From assembly GCF_947072685.1 (NCBI RefSeq), contig NZ_CAMTIK010000005.1, positions 54,189 through 118,188 on the forward strand: a stretch of 64,000 nucleotides of DNA, in the 5' to 3' direction. The notes beneath the pieces are model-generated. The model was given only the letters and a program-made list of their open reading frames with translations. It was not told where the DNA came from and searched no databases. Below are positions 9,506-19,949 of this stretch, piece after piece. The stretch is from an uncultured Cetobacterium sp. GTDB lineage: Bacteria > Fusobacteriota > Fusobacteriia > Fusobacteriales > Fusobacteriaceae. The first letter of the stretch is position 1. Every line of letters begins with the position of its first letter. The translations under genes and the position numbers were made by a program.

Positions 9506-12130
9506 TTGGCAGGAGATACGCCGTTAATGGCACAATATAAAGAAATAAAAAAACAAAATAAAGAGAGTATATTATTTTTTAGACTTGGCGATTTTTATGA
9601 GATGTTTTTTGAGGATGCAGTAATTGCATCTAAAGAATTAGGATTAACATTGACAAGTAGAAATAAGGAAAAAGATATAGAAGTTCCTTTAGCGGGAATA
9701 CCTTATCATTCGTCTTCTGCATATATAGGTAAACTTGTTGCTAAGGGATATAAAGTTGCTATTTGTGAGCAGGTAGAAGATCCTAAAGTGGCAAAAGGAA
9801 TTGTAAAAAGAGAAGTAGTGAGAGTTGTAACTCCTGGAACTATAATAGATACAGAATATTTAGATGAAAAAAGTAATAATTACTTGATGGGAATTGTTTT
9901 AAAAAAGGATATAATTGGTATTTCGTATATAGATATAACAACTGGAGAGTTTGTGGCGACTGAAAGTAAAAGAACAGAGGATTATGTTTATAAAATTTTG
10001 GGAGAGATAAATAAAATTTCACCGAGAGAGATAATAGTTGATGAAAACTCATATATTTTATTGGAAGGGGAGCTAAAACAATTTGCTCAATCGAATAGAA
10101 TAAATATAAATTCAGCATTGAAAGTAAAAAAAAGTGATGAATATTTAAAAAAATATTTTAAAGTGATATCTTTAGAGAGTTTTAATTTAAATGGTAAAGA
10201 TGCGGCAATTGATTCTTCTGCAATGGTTTTGGATTATGTATTGGAGTTACAAAAAGGAAACGAAATACCGGTAGATAAACTTATATATTCAGGTAGTGAA
10301 AATGTGATGGAACTGAATCTTACCACTCAAAGAAATCTCGATATAGTTTCGACAAGTAGAGAAAGTGGTGTTTTAGGGACATTGCAGTGGGTTTTAGATG
10401 GATGTAAAAGTTCTATGGGAAGTAGATTGTTAAAGCACTTCTTAAAAAATCCAATAACATCGAAGGAATTGATTCTAGAAAGACAAGAAAATATAGATTT
10501 TTTTTATGAGAATGTTCTTTTGAGAGAGGAATTGAGAGAAAAATTAAAAGATATTTATGATATTGAAAGAATTATTGGTAAATTAATTTTAGGTAATGAA
10601 AATGGAAGAGATTTAGTGGCGTTAAAAACATCTATTTTAAATGGATTAGAAATATATAAAATACTAAAAGGAAATCCAATTTTTGAGATATCAACAGATA
10701 GGCTTATTGAAGCATACAATTTGATAGAAGTGGCTATAAAAGATGATGCTCCATTTTCTGTACGAGAGGGTGGAATCATTAGAAGTGGTTATAGTTCAGA
10801 TTTAGATGAACTTCAAAATATCTCTAAAAATGGAAAGGATACTATTTTAGAGATTGAAAATCGCGAGAGAGAGCGAACTGGAATAAAGGGATTAAAAATC
10901 AAATACAATAAAGTTTTTGGTTATTTCATAGAAATTACAAAAGCTAATATCCATTTAGTTCCAGAAGATTATATAAGAAAACAAACTTTAGCAAACGCAG
11001 AAAGATATATAGTGGATGATTTAAAAGTGTACGAAGAAAAGGTTTTAAATGCTAAAGATAAAATAGAGAGCTTAGAGTATTATCTATTTAAAGAGTTGTC
11101 ACTGAAGATAAAAGAATATAAAAATGAGCTACACGATTTAGCATATAAGCTTGCATATTTAGATGTGATATCAAATTTTGCACATATTTCTACAAAAAAT
11201 GGTTATATAAAACCTGAAATTGTTGAAACAGGAGAATTGGAAATTATAGGTGGAAGACATCCAATTGTAGAACAACTAGTGGGAAGAGAGAAATTTATAA
11301 AAAATAGCGTAGTTTTAAGTGATGAAAAAAATCTGATAATTTTAACAGGACCAAACATGTCTGGAAAGTCAACTTATATGAAACAGATAGCGTTGATTTT
11401 AATTATGGCTCATATGGGCTGTTATGTTCCAGCAGAATATGCTAGAATAGGGATAGTTGACAAAATATTTACTAGAATTGGGGCTAGTGATGACTTGGTG
11501 ACAGGGCAATCAACATTTATGTTAGAGATGAGTGAAGTGGCTAATATTGTGAACAGTTCGACTAAGAACTCATTTATAATTCTAGATGAGATAGGAAGAG
11601 GAACATCAACATTTGATGGAATTTCAATAGCAACTGCAATAACAGAATATATTCATGATAATATTCAGGCTAAAACAATTTTTGCGACGCATTACCATGA
11701 GTTAACTCAATTAGAATCAAAGTTAAAAAAATCTGCTAATTTTAGAATAGAAGTTAAAGAGGATGAGAAGGAAATAACTTTTTTAAGGGAGATTGTAAAA
11801 GGTGGAGCAGATAAATCCTATGGAATTGAGGTGGCAAGATTGGCAGGTCTTCCAAAGGAAATATTGGATAGAGCAAGAGAGATGCTAAAAGTTTTAGAAG
11901 ATAGAAAAATGATAATTGAAAAAAAAGTAAAAAAAGAGCAGTTGATACTTTTTGGTAATTTTGAAGAACAAGTTCAAGAAAAAAATATACCAGAACCTAG
12001 AGAAGAAGTAAAAGAGTTAGAAAATGAGGAAAAAATAGCGATTAGATTATTAAAAGAGGTGGAACTTGATAAAATGACACCTTTAGATGCTTTTTTAAAG
12101 CTTAATGAATTAAAACGTATCTTAAACTAG
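9506..12130 (+). CDS. mutS: DNA mismatch repair protein MutS
   Basis: An 874-residue MutS1. The N-terminal mismatch-reading domain shows TPLMAQYKEIK and LGDFYEMFFEDA, which contains the Phe-x-Glu that stacks on mismatches. The ATPase domain has Walker A GPNMSGKST near residue 615, then FMLEMSEVANI, LDEIGRGTSTFDG (Walker B and signature) and ATHYHEL. The start chosen is TTG 9506, with AGGAG at 9491-9495 and a 10-base gap; the frame also allows TTG 9488 directly after the dusB stop. No mutL is in the window. It is followed by the lptC/ostA-like gene after nine bases, an unusual mix of repair and envelope functions. Confidence 0.97.
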   Translation: MAGDTPLMAQYKEIKKQNKESILFFRLGDFYEMFFEDAVIASKELGLTLTSRNKEKDIEVPLAGIPYHSSSAYIGKLVAKGYKVAICEQVEDPKVAKGIVKREVVRVVTPGTIIDTEYLDEKSNNYLMGIVLKKDIIGISYIDITTGEFVATESKRTEDYVYKILGEINKISPREIIVDENSYILLEGELKQFAQSNRININSALKVKKSDEYLKKYFKVISLESFNLNGKDAAIDSSAMVLDYVLELQKGNEIPVDKLIYSGSENVMELNLTTQRNLDIVSTSRESGVLGTLQWVLDGCKSSMGSRLLKHFLKNPITSKELILERQENIDFFYENVLLREELREKLKDIYDIERIIGKLILGNENGRDLVALKTSILNGLEIYKILKGNPIFEISTDRLIEAYNLIEVAIKDDAPFSVREGGIIRSGYSSDLDELQNISKNGKDTILEIENRERERTGIKGLKIKYNKVFGYFIEITKANIHLVPEDYIRKQTLANAERYIVDDLKVYEEKVLNAKDKIESLEYYLFKELSLKIKEYKNELHDLAYKLAYLDVISNFAHISTKNGYIKPEIVETGELEIIGGRHPIVEQLVGREKFIKNSVVLSDEKNLIILTGPNMSGKSTYMKQIALILIMAHMGCYVPAEYARIGIVDKIFTRIGASDDLVTGQSTFMLEMSEVANIVNSSTKNSFIILDEIGRGTSTFDGISIATAITEYIHDNIQAKTIFATHYHELTQLESKLKKSANFRIEVKEDEKEITFLREIVKGGADKSYGIEVARLAGLPKEILDRAREMLKVLEDRKMIIEKKVKKEQLILFGNFEEQVQEKNIPEPREEVKELENEEKIAIRLLKEVELDKMTPLDAFLKLNELKRILN

Positions 12131-12139
12131 GAGGGCAAT

Positions 12140-14896
12140 ATGGATAAAAAAAAGTTGGTCTATAGAGTTGTGATAGTGGTAGTGTTAATTTTAGGTTATT
12201 TCAATTACTTTGCAGATGAAAAAAAGATAGAAAAAAAAGAGGAGATAGTTGAGACAACCGGAGCAATATATGAAACAGATGGATATCACATAGAAGCAGA
12301 AAAACAAAAAGATTTTCTACAAAAGGATGAAACAACTTTTGAAAAAGCCAAAGCTCTTTTAGAAGGGATGGTTTTAACTGGAGATAATGCTATCTTGGAT
12401 GCTGGGAAAAACTTACTGTTAAAAAGTAATATTTTAGGGAAATCTTTAAATGGATGGGAGTTTGAAACGGAAGAAGCTCAATACAATAAATCTAAAGGAG
12501 AGGTTCAATCAACTGTTGGTGTAATAGCAAAGAATAAAGCTGAAGGAATAGAGATTTCAGGAAAGAATTTTAAAAGTGACACAAAAATGGAGAATGTTAT
12601 TTTATCAGGAGATGTGAAACTTAAAACTAAAAATATGAGTTTATCAGCTACGAATGCTGTGTATAACGATAAAGATAAGATTGTAAATATAGAGGGAGAA
12701 TCTTTTTTATCAGGAACTACAGTAGGAACTGAAGTTGGAATATTGAGTGGAACTTTTAAAGGGTTAAAATATGATACAAGCAGTAATTATTTGACAACAA
12801 CAAATTCGTTTATGATAGATTATAATGGGATAAAATTGCATGGTGATAATCTAGTTTTAAATGATAAAACGGAATCTTTTAAAATAAGTAAGAATGTATA
12901 TATTCTAGCAGATGGATATAAAATAGATATGGAGAGTATAACTTCGGATGGCGGAGATAATATTCTGTTTAATGGTAAAATAAAGGGAAGTAATGGGATA
13001 TATACTTTTTCAGGAAATGATGGAGTTTACAATAAAATTACTAAAAAATTTGTTTTAAAAGGTGATGTTCTTGGCAGTGATAAAGATGGAGCAAAATTGA
13101 AAGCAGATTTAGCAATATATTCTACCGACAAGAAAGAATTGGAGCTGTTAAGTGAAAAAAATGTTGTATACACAAATCCGACAAATCAAATTTTAACAAA
13201 GAATTTGATATACTTAACTCAAACAGGGGAGCTTTATCTAAAAGATGGTTATACCTATAAAGGAGATAAATATGACAGTAAAGGACAACAATTTTTCTTT
13301 AATAAACAGACCGGAAAAGGCTACGTTATTGATGGGAATGTAAAAAACATTACAGAAAATCAGTTTGCTTCGGGGAAAAGAGTTGACTTTGATAGAACTG
13401 ATGATAGTTACTTAGTTGATGGAGATGCCTATTTTGAGGATGAAAATTATATTTTTGAAAGTCAAAAAATAGATTATTTAGGGAAGAAAGGATATGTTTA
13501 CCTAAATGAAAAATATATTTTGAAAAGAAAAAATCAAAAGGATAAATTTGAAGGGCTGAAAGCGGAATACAATTTAACTAGTGAAATATTTAAATCTTTT
13601 GGAGAGTTCACATATACCAGTGAAAAAAATATAATTGAGGGAACAAATTTAAATTTTAATCAAAAGACTGGAATTGGAACTATTGAAAAAGATATAGTTG
13701 CAATAGATAAAGAAGGAAAAACTAAGGTTGTTTCAACAAGTGGAATTTTTAAAGAAAATGAGTTTGTAAAACTTAAGGATAAGTTAATTTTAACCAGTGG
13801 AGATGTAGTTGCCAATGCAAATTCAGGGGAATATAAGATTCAGGAACAAAAAATATACATTCCAGGAGAGATTATATTTGAAGATAAAGTAAAAAATTCT
13901 TCTGGGAAAATGTATGACGGGGTTTATGAAACGGATAAAAAAGTATTTATAGGTAAAAATTTTACTGGAAAAGATATGAAGAATAATCTAAAAAGTGATA
14001 TAATAAAGTACTTTGTTTCTGAAGGTAACTTTGTTTTGGAAAAAAATGCAGAGATAGTGGATGAGCAAATGAGTTTAAAAGGAAATCAATTAGAATATAA
14101 TCAAAATACAGAAATAGCAAAATCTCCAAAATCATTTATTATAAAATATGGTGAATACGATATTTTTGGAAAGAGTGGAAATGTCAATTTGAAAACAAGC
14201 TATTTAAAGGCTAAGGATGTAACCATAAAATCTAAACAAAATGAGGAGTTTAGAGGGGATGTAGTTGAAGGTACAATGAACAATATGAATTTAGATTTTA
14301 TTGGAAATGTATCTGGAAAGATATATCAGGATGGAGTTCCTGTGACTTTTAGTGGCGACTTTGTAAGAGCATACTTCAAAAAAAATACTCAAGGAAAAAA
14401 TGAAATTCAAAGAGTAGAAATTAGGAAAAATGCAGTTATTACAAAAGAGGGAACAACTTTATATTCTGATTATTTAGAAATACAACCACAAAAAAAATTG
14501 GTTTATGGAAAAGATAATACTAAAGCTATCTTAAAAGATAGAGATGGCGTTGTAACAACAGTAACTTCAGATATTATGAATGGAAATTTAAATACAGAGG
14601 TTATAGATCTGGTTGGAAAAGTTAACATTGTTAGAAAAGAGAAAGATAAGACGCTGGTTGCAACTTCTCAAAAAGGAAGAGTAAAAAATAAAGAGAACCT
14701 TATCGAATTGAGAGGGAATGTTTTTGTAGATGACAAAGAATCAACTATTTCAGCAGATGAAGTAGATTATAACACGAAGACAAACAAAGTGAAAGCAAGA
14801 GGAAATGTATTTGTGGATTATAAAAATAACGAGAAAAAAAGTACCGGAAGTACCGATCAAATGAAATCAGGATATAATAAAATTTTGAAAAAATAA
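12140..14896 (+). CDS. Giant LptC/OstA-like LPS transport bridge protein
   Basis: A 918-residue protein with one N-terminal membrane anchor (VYRVVIVVVLILGYFNYF, about residues 7-24) and no other hydrophobic segment; the rest should lie in the periplasm. It is built from many short beta-strand modules of the OstA/LptA/LptC kind. Recurrent patterns are 'A-x-Y/V-N-x-K' followed by 'L/V-x-G-x-V/F', for example ATNAVYNDKDKIVNIEG, GVYNKITKKFVLKGDV and EVDYNTKTNKVKARGNV. LptC is normally about 190 residues and LptA about 185, so this is four to five times longer. lptB follows after nine bases, which fixes the pathway: moving LPS from the LptBFG transporter toward the outer membrane. Whether it replaces LptC, LptA or both is inference. 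Confidence 0.8.
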   Translation: MDKKKLVYRVVIVVVLILGYFNYFADEKKIEKKEEIVETTGAIYETDGYHIEAEKQKDFLQKDETTFEKAKALLEGMVLTGDNAILDAGKNLLLKSNILGKSLNGWEFETEEAQYNKSKGEVQSTVGVIAKNKAEGIEISGKNFKSDTKMENVILSGDVKLKTKNMSLSATNAVYNDKDKIVNIEGESFLSGTTVGTEVGILSGTFKGLKYDTSSNYLTTTNSFMIDYNGIKLHGDNLVLNDKTESFKISKNVYILADGYKIDMESITSDGGDNILFNGKIKGSNGIYTFSGNDGVYNKITKKFVLKGDVLGSDKDGAKLKADLAIYSTDKKELELLSEKNVVYTNPTNQILTKNLIYLTQTGELYLKDGYTYKGDKYDSKGQQFFFNKQTGKGYVIDGNVKNITENQFASGKRVDFDRTDDSYLVDGDAYFEDENYIFESQKIDYLGKKGYVYLNEKYILKRKNQKDKFEGLKAEYNLTSEIFKSFGEFTYTSEKNIIEGTNLNFNQKTGIGTIEKDIVAIDKEGKTKVVSTSGIFKENEFVKLKDKLILTSGDVVANANSGEYKIQEQKIYIPGEIIFEDKVKNSSGKMYDGVYETDKKVFIGKNFTGKDMKNNLKSDIIKYFVSEGNFVLEKNAEIVDEQMSLKGNQLEYNQNTEIAKSPKSFIIKYGEYDIFGKSGNVNLKTSYLKAKDVTIKSKQNEEFRGDVVEGTMNNMNLDFIGNVSGKIYQDGVPVTFSGDFVRAYFKKNTQGKNEIQRVEIRKNAVITKEGTTLYSDYLEIQPQKKLVYGKDNTKAILKDRDGVVTTVTSDIMNGNLNTEVIDLVGKVNIVRKEKDKTLVATSQKGRVKNKENLIELRGNVFVDDKESTISADEVDYNTKTNKVKARGNVFVDYKNNEKKSTGSTDQMKSGYNKILKK

Positions 14897-14905
14897 GGAG
14901 AAACT

Positions 14906-15631
14906 ATGAGAAGTATAGTCGCTCAAGGCTTATGTAAAAGTTATAAAAAAAGACAGGTTGTAAAAGAGGTTAGTTTAGAGGTAAAAAAAGGTGAGATTGT
15001 TGGGCTTTTAGGACCAAATGGGGCTGGAAAAACGACTACATTTTACATGATAACAGGAATAGTAAAACCTGAAAAAGGTCAAGTATTTATAAATGAAGTG
15101 GATATAACAGACTATCCTATGTATAAAAGAGCAGATATGGGAATAGGATATTTGGCACAAGAGCCATCAATATTTAGAAATTTATCGGTAGAGGACAATA
15201 TATTGGCTATACTTGAGATGAAAGGGTTTTCAAAAGAGGAGCAACAAAAGAAAATGACGGACCTTTTAGAAGAGTTTAAACTTACTCATGTTGCTAAATC
15301 TATGGGGTTTTCACTTTCTGGTGGAGAGAGAAGAAGAGTTGAGATAGCAAGAACTATAGCTAATGACCCTGATTTTATTTTATTGGACGAACCATTTGCT
15401 GGAGTAGACCCAATAGCAGTGGAAGATATTCAACAAATAATAAGGTATCTTAAACAAAGAGGTTTGGGAATATTGATAACAGACCATTCGGTAAGAGAAA
15501 CATTATCCATAACAGAAAAAGCATATATTATGGCAAATGGAGAAGTATTAATCAGTGGAACTCCCGAGGAGATAGCGTCTAGTCCAATGGCTAAAAAGGT
15601 TTATTTAGGTGAAAACTTTAAATTAGATTAA
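14906..15631 (+). CDS. lptB: LPS export ABC transporter ATP-binding protein LptB
   Basis: A 241-residue ABC ATPase that powers LPS extraction by LptF and LptG at the inner membrane. Walker A is GPNGAGKTT, the Q-loop is YLAQEPSIFR, the signature is LSGGERRRVEIAR, Walker B is FILLDEPFAGVDPIAV, and the switch His is in ITDHSVRETL. The LSGGERRR signature and the GVDPIAVEDIQ segment are diagnostic of LptB rather than of amino-acid ABC ATPases. It sits directly after the giant LptC/OstA-like gene. Its membrane partners lptF and lptG are about 8 kb downstream in the next gene block. Confidence 0.96.
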   Translation: MRSIVAQGLCKSYKKRQVVKEVSLEVKKGEIVGLLGPNGAGKTTTFYMITGIVKPEKGQVFINEVDITDYPMYKRADMGIGYLAQEPSIFRNLSVEDNILAILEMKGFSKEEQQKKMTDLLEEFKLTHVAKSMGFSLSGGERRRVEIARTIANDPDFILLDEPFAGVDPIAVEDIQQIIRYLKQRGLGILITDHSVRETLSITEKAYIMANGEVLISGTPEEIASSPMAKKVYLGENFKLD

Positions 15632-15666
15632 ATAAAAATTTAAAAATATGTGGAGGAAATAAGATA

Positions 15667-18273
15667 ATGTTAACAGGTAACGAAATTAGAAGTAAGTTTA
15701 TAAAGTTTTTTGAAGAAAAGAACCATAAGCACTTTGAAAGTGCATCATTAATTCCAGATGATCCAACTCTTTTATTGACAGTAGCAGGGATGGTTCCATT
15801 CAAGCCATATTTCTTAGGACAAAAAGAAGCACCAACACCAAGAATTACAACATACCAAAAATGTATAAGAACAAATGATTTGGAAAATGTTGGAAGAACA
15901 GCAAGACACCATACTTTCTTTGAAATGTTAGGAAACTTCTCTTTTGGAGATTATTTTAGAGAAGAGGCAATAATTTGGTCTTGGGAATTTATAACAGAGG
16001 TTTTGAAATTAGAAAAAGATAAATTATGGGTTTCTGTATTCACAACAGATGATGAGGCTGAAAGAATATGGATAGAAAAGTGCGACTTCCCTAAAGAAAG
16101 AATAGTAAGAATGGGAGAATCTGAAAACTGGTGGGCAGCAGGACCAACTGGTTCTTGTGGACCTTGTTCTGAAATTCATGTGGATTTAGGTGCAAATTAT
16201 GGTGGAGATGAAAATTCTAAATTAGGAGATGAGGGAACAGATAACAGATTCATAGAGATTTGGAACCTTGTATTCACAGAGTGGAATAGAATGGAAGATG
16301 GATCATTACAACCATTACCTAAGAAGAATATAGATACAGGAGCAGGACTTGAAAGAGTTGCAGCGATGGTTCAAGGGAAATCAAATAATTTTGAAACAGA
16401 TTTATTATTCCCAATTGTTGAAGAGGCAGGAAAATTAACAAGTACTGTTTATGGTGAAAGTTCAGAAAAAGATTTTTCATTAAAAGTTATAACAGATCAT
16501 TCAAGAGCAATAACGTTCTTAATCAGTGATGGAGTTATACCATCAAATGAAGGAAGAGGTTATGTTTTAAGAAGAATTTTAAGAAGAGCGGTAAGACACG
16601 GTAGACTTTTAGGAAGAAAAGAGCTATTCATGTATAAAATGGTGGATAAAGTTGTAGAGATTATGCAAGAAGCTTATCCTGAATTAAGAAAAAATATAGA
16701 GCATATTAAAAAGGTAGTAAAAACAGAGGAAGAAAAATTCTCGAATACTTTAGATCAAGGAATACAGTTAGTAATGAATGAGATAAAATTAGTAAAGACA
16801 AAAGGTGAAAACAAATTGCCTGGAGATATAACGTTTAAACTTTACGACACATATGGATTCCCTTATGAATTGACTGAAGAGATCTGTGAAGAGAATGGAG
16901 TAGAGGTTTTAAAAGATGAGTTCGTAGAAAAGATGGACGAGCAAAGAGAAAAAGCGAGATCAGCAAGATCAGTTGTTATGGAAAAAGGACAAGATAGCTT
17001 TATAGAAAAATTCTATGATTTACATGGAAAAACAGAGTTTACCGGATATTGTGATTTTATGATGACAGCAACACTATTGAGTGCTAGAAAATTAGAGGAC
17101 AATAACTATGCACTTATATTTGATCAAACACCTTTTTATGCTGAATCTGGAGGGCAAGAAGCCGATCACGGTATAATTGAAGGGGAAAATTTAGTAGGTA
17201 AAGTTATAGATGTTCAAAAACAAAAAGAGATATATACTCATATAGTTAGTATTGAATCAGGAGTAGAGGAATTACAAGAAGGGACATTATTAAATTTAAC
17301 AATAGATCCTGTTAGAAGAGAAGAGATAGCAAAAAACCATACGGCAACTCATCTTTTACATCAGGCATTAAAAGATGTTTTAGGAGAACATGTACAACAA
17401 GCTGGATCATCTTGTGGTGCTGATAGATTGAGATTTGATTTTAATCATTACGAAGCTTTAACTACTGAAGAATTAGAGAGAGTAGAAAAGATTGTGAACG
17501 AAAGAATATTTATGGGAACAGCCGTTAATGCAGAAGTGATGTCGATGGATAAAGCTAAATTAAAGGGAGCAACAGCACTATTTGGAGATAAGTATGGAAA
17601 TGAAGTTAGAGTGGTTTCAATAGCAGACTATTCAATAGAACTTTGTGGTGGAACACATATAGAGAATATTGGAAAAATAGGATTCTTTAAAATAATTTCA
17701 GAAGCTGGAGTAGCTGCGGGAGTTAGAAGAATAGAAGCTCAGACAAGCTACAAAGCATATTTAGCAGTACTTGAAATGGAGAAATCTATAAAAAGAGTTG
17801 CAAAAAATCTTAAAACAGATTTAAATAAAATTGAAGAGAGATCTGAGAAAATAGTTGAAGAGGCAAGAGATTTATCAAAAGAGGTAGAATTTCTAAAAGC
17901 TAAAGTAGCATCATTTGAAGCAAATTCATTATTTGATGAAATTCAAGAGATAAAAGGTATTAAAGTTTTAGTTAAAGCCTTCAAAAATAAAGAGGCAGAT
18001 TCTTTAAGAGAGATTGTAGATAAAGCTAAAGATAAGCTAGGAAGTTGCATAATAGCTCTTGGATCAGATAACGATAAAGCTGTATTTGCTGTAGGGGTTA
18101 CAAAAGATTTGATTTCTAAAGTTAAAGCTGGAGATTTAGTTAGAGAAGCCGCTAAAATAGCTGAAGGTAATGGTGGAGGAAGACCAGACTTCGCACAAGC
18201 TGGAGGAAAAAATGGAGCAAAAGTTGAAGAAGCTTTAGCAACATTGAAGGAAATTTTAATAAATACATTATAA
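15667..18273 (+). CDS. alaS: Alanine--tRNA ligase
   Basis: An 868-residue class II synthetase of normal length. The aminoacylation domain has TVAGMVPFKPYFLG, RARHHTFFEMLGNFSFGDYF-like motif 2 and GAGLERVA (motif 3). The editing domain has the zinc ligands in NHTATHLLHQAL and CGGTHIENIG. The C-terminal DHHA1 domain ends GNGGGRPDFAQAGG. The start is ATG 15667 with GGAGG ten bases upstream. It is a housekeeping gene in the mutS-secF operon, with the ruvX ribosome site immediately after its stop. Confidence 0.98.
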   Translation: MLTGNEIRSKFIKFFEEKNHKHFESASLIPDDPTLLLTVAGMVPFKPYFLGQKEAPTPRITTYQKCIRTNDLENVGRTARHHTFFEMLGNFSFGDYFREEAIIWSWEFITEVLKLEKDKLWVSVFTTDDEAERIWIEKCDFPKERIVRMGESENWWAAGPTGSCGPCSEIHVDLGANYGGDENSKLGDEGTDNRFIEIWNLVFTEWNRMEDGSLQPLPKKNIDTGAGLERVAAMVQGKSNNFETDLLFPIVEEAGKLTSTVYGESSEKDFSLKVITDHSRAITFLISDGVIPSNEGRGYVLRRILRRAVRHGRLLGRKELFMYKMVDKVVEIMQEAYPELRKNIEHIKKVVKTEEEKFSNTLDQGIQLVMNEIKLVKTKGENKLPGDITFKLYDTYGFPYELTEEICEENGVEVLKDEFVEKMDEQREKARSARSVVMEKGQDSFIEKFYDLHGKTEFTGYCDFMMTATLLSARKLEDNNYALIFDQTPFYAESGGQEADHGIIEGENLVGKVIDVQKQKEIYTHIVSIESGVEELQEGTLLNLTIDPVRREEIAKNHTATHLLHQALKDVLGEHVQQAGSSCGADRLRFDFNHYEALTTEELERVEKIVNERIFMGTAVNAEVMSMDKAKLKGATALFGDKYGNEVRVVSIADYSIELCGGTHIENIGKIGFFKIISEAGVAAGVRRIEAQTSYKAYLAVLEMEKSIKRVAKNLKTDLNKIEERSEKIVEEARDLSKEVEFLKAKVASFEANSLFDEIQEIKGIKVLVKAFKNKEADSLREIVDKAKDKLGSCIIALGSDNDKAVFAVGVTKDLISKVKAGDLVREAAKIAEGNGGGRPDFAQAGGKNGAKVEEALATLKEILINTL

Positions 18274-18288
18274 TTGGAGGAAGATAAT

Positions 18289-18708
18289 ATGTTGAAAAGA
18301 TATCTTTCTTTAGATGTAGGAGATGTAAGAATAGGAGTGGCTAAATCAGACCTTATGGGGATGGTTGCCGCTCCCTTAGAAGTGATTGATAGAAGAAAAA
18401 CAAAAGCTGTAAAAAGGGTAGCTGAACTTTGTAGAGAGGAAAATACACTTTCAATAGTTGTTGGAATACCAAAAAGTTTAGATGGAACAGAAAAGCGTCA
18501 AGCAGAAAAAGTAAGAGAATTTATAGCGAAATTAAAAAAATCTATTGATGGATTGGAAATATTTGAAGTAGATGAAAGACTTTCTACTGTTTCAGCAGAT
18601 AGAATGTTAAACGAAACAAATTTGAGGGGAGCTAAAGAAAAGAGGAAGGTAGTTGATAAAGTAGCAGCAGCTATAATACTTCAAACTTTTTTAGACATGA
18701 AAAAATAA
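18289..18708 (+). CDS. ruvX: Holliday junction resolvase-like protein RuvX (YqgF)
   Basis: A 139-residue RNase H-fold protein of the YqgF family, involved in 16S rRNA 5'-end maturation and proposed as a Holliday-junction resolvase. Motifs: LSLDVGDVRIGVAKSD with the first catalytic Asp, VVGIPKSLDGTE, and VDERLSTVSADRML. The frame opens at TTG 18274, but GGAGG at 18275-18279 serves ATG 18289. It lies between alaS and secD; an alaS-yqgF pair is common in many bacteria, including Firmicutes. Confidence 0.93.
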   Translation: MLKRYLSLDVGDVRIGVAKSDLMGMVAAPLEVIDRRKTKAVKRVAELCREENTLSIVVGIPKSLDGTEKRQAEKVREFIAKLKKSIDGLEIFEVDERLSTVSADRMLNETNLRGAKEKRKVVDKVAAAIILQTFLDMKK

Positions 18709-18724
18709 TTTAGTGGAGGCTAAC

Positions 18725-19945
18725 ATGAATTTTAAGGGGATGGCAAAATTACTTTTAGTATTAGTTGTACTAGTTTGTTCTTGGTGGTTAGCAGTAGTAA
18801 AGCCAACAAAATTAGGACTTGATTTAAAAGGAGGAGTTTATGTAGTTTTACAAGCTCAACCTGAAGAAGGAATTAAACTTGATGATGAGGCTATGAATAG
18901 ACTGATTGAAGTTTTAGACAGAAGAATAAACGGGCTTGGAGTAGCGGAATCTGTTGTACAAAGAGCAGGTATGGACAGAGTGATAATAGAGCTTCCAGGA
19001 ATAACAAACTCCGATGATGCAGTAAAAATGATAGGAAAAACAGCTCTGCTTGAATTTAAAATTATGAATGACGATGGGACATTAGGGCCAACTCTTTTAT
19101 CGGGAGGTTCTTTAAAAAAAGCTGAAGTTTCTTATGATAATTTAGGGAGACCACAAATTCAATTTGAAATGAATATAGATGGAGCAAGAGAGTTTGCTAA
19201 AATAACTAGAGAAAATATAGGAAGAAGATTAGCGATAACTTTAGATGGGGAAGTGCAAACTGCACCTTCGATAAATACTGAAATACCTAGTGGAAACGGA
19301 GTTATTACAGGAAGTTACACACCGGATGAAGCTAAAAAAACAGCAACATTATTAAATGCAGGAGCACTTCCTGTTAAAGCTGAAATTATAGAAACGAGAA
19401 TAGTAGGAGCATCTTTAGGAGATGAATCGATAGCTCAAAGTAAAACAGCTGCAATGGTTGCAGTGGGACTAATAGCAACATTTATGTTAATTATGTATAG
19501 ACTTCCAGGATTTATAGCAGATTTAGCTCTTGTGAGTTTTGGTCTAGTTATGTTTGCAATGCTTAATTTCATAGATGCGACACTGACTTTACCAGGGATA
19601 GCTGGAATGATTTTATCAGCTGGAATGGCAGTAGATGCAAATGTTATCATTTTTGAGAGAATTAAAGATGAATTGAAGCTAGGAAGTAGTATAAGAGGGG
19701 CTATCCAATTAGGATTTAGTAAAGGAATAGCATCTATCATAGATTCAAATGTTACGACATTATTGACAGCTCTTGTACTATTTATATTTGGAACAGGAAC
19801 TGTAAAGGGATTTGCGGTTACATTGACAATAGGAACAGTAGCTTCTATGCTTACAGCTATTTTTATAACAAAAGTTTTATTGATAACAGCTGTAGATTTA
19901 TTTAAAATAAAAAGAACAGAGTTCTTCGGTGTGAAAAGGGGGTAA
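18725..19945 (+). CDS. secD: Protein translocase subunit SecD
   Basis: A 406-residue membrane protein that, with SecF, uses the proton gradient to help protein export. An N-terminal transmembrane helix (LLLVLVVLVCSWWLAVV) is followed by DLKGGVYVVLQ (conserved D1 motif), a periplasmic domain (RINGLGVAESVVQ), and a C-terminal block of five helices with AGMAVDANVIIFERIKDEL. GTG 18713 is in frame, but the GGAGG there serves ATG 18725. secF follows after four bases. Confidence 0.96.
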   Translation: MNFKGMAKLLLVLVVLVCSWWLAVVKPTKLGLDLKGGVYVVLQAQPEEGIKLDDEAMNRLIEVLDRRINGLGVAESVVQRAGMDRVIIELPGITNSDDAVKMIGKTALLEFKIMNDDGTLGPTLLSGGSLKKAEVSYDNLGRPQIQFEMNIDGAREFAKITRENIGRRLAITLDGEVQTAPSINTEIPSGNGVITGSYTPDEAKKTATLLNAGALPVKAEIIETRIVGASLGDESIAQSKTAAMVAVGLIATFMLIMYRLPGFIADLALVSFGLVMFAMLNFIDATLTLPGIAGMILSAGMAVDANVIIFERIKDELKLGSSIRGAIQLGFSKGIASIIDSNVTTLLTALVLFIFGTGTVKGFAVTLTIGTVASMLTAIFITKVLLITAVDLFKIKRTEFFGVKRG

Positions 19946-19949
19946 ATAA

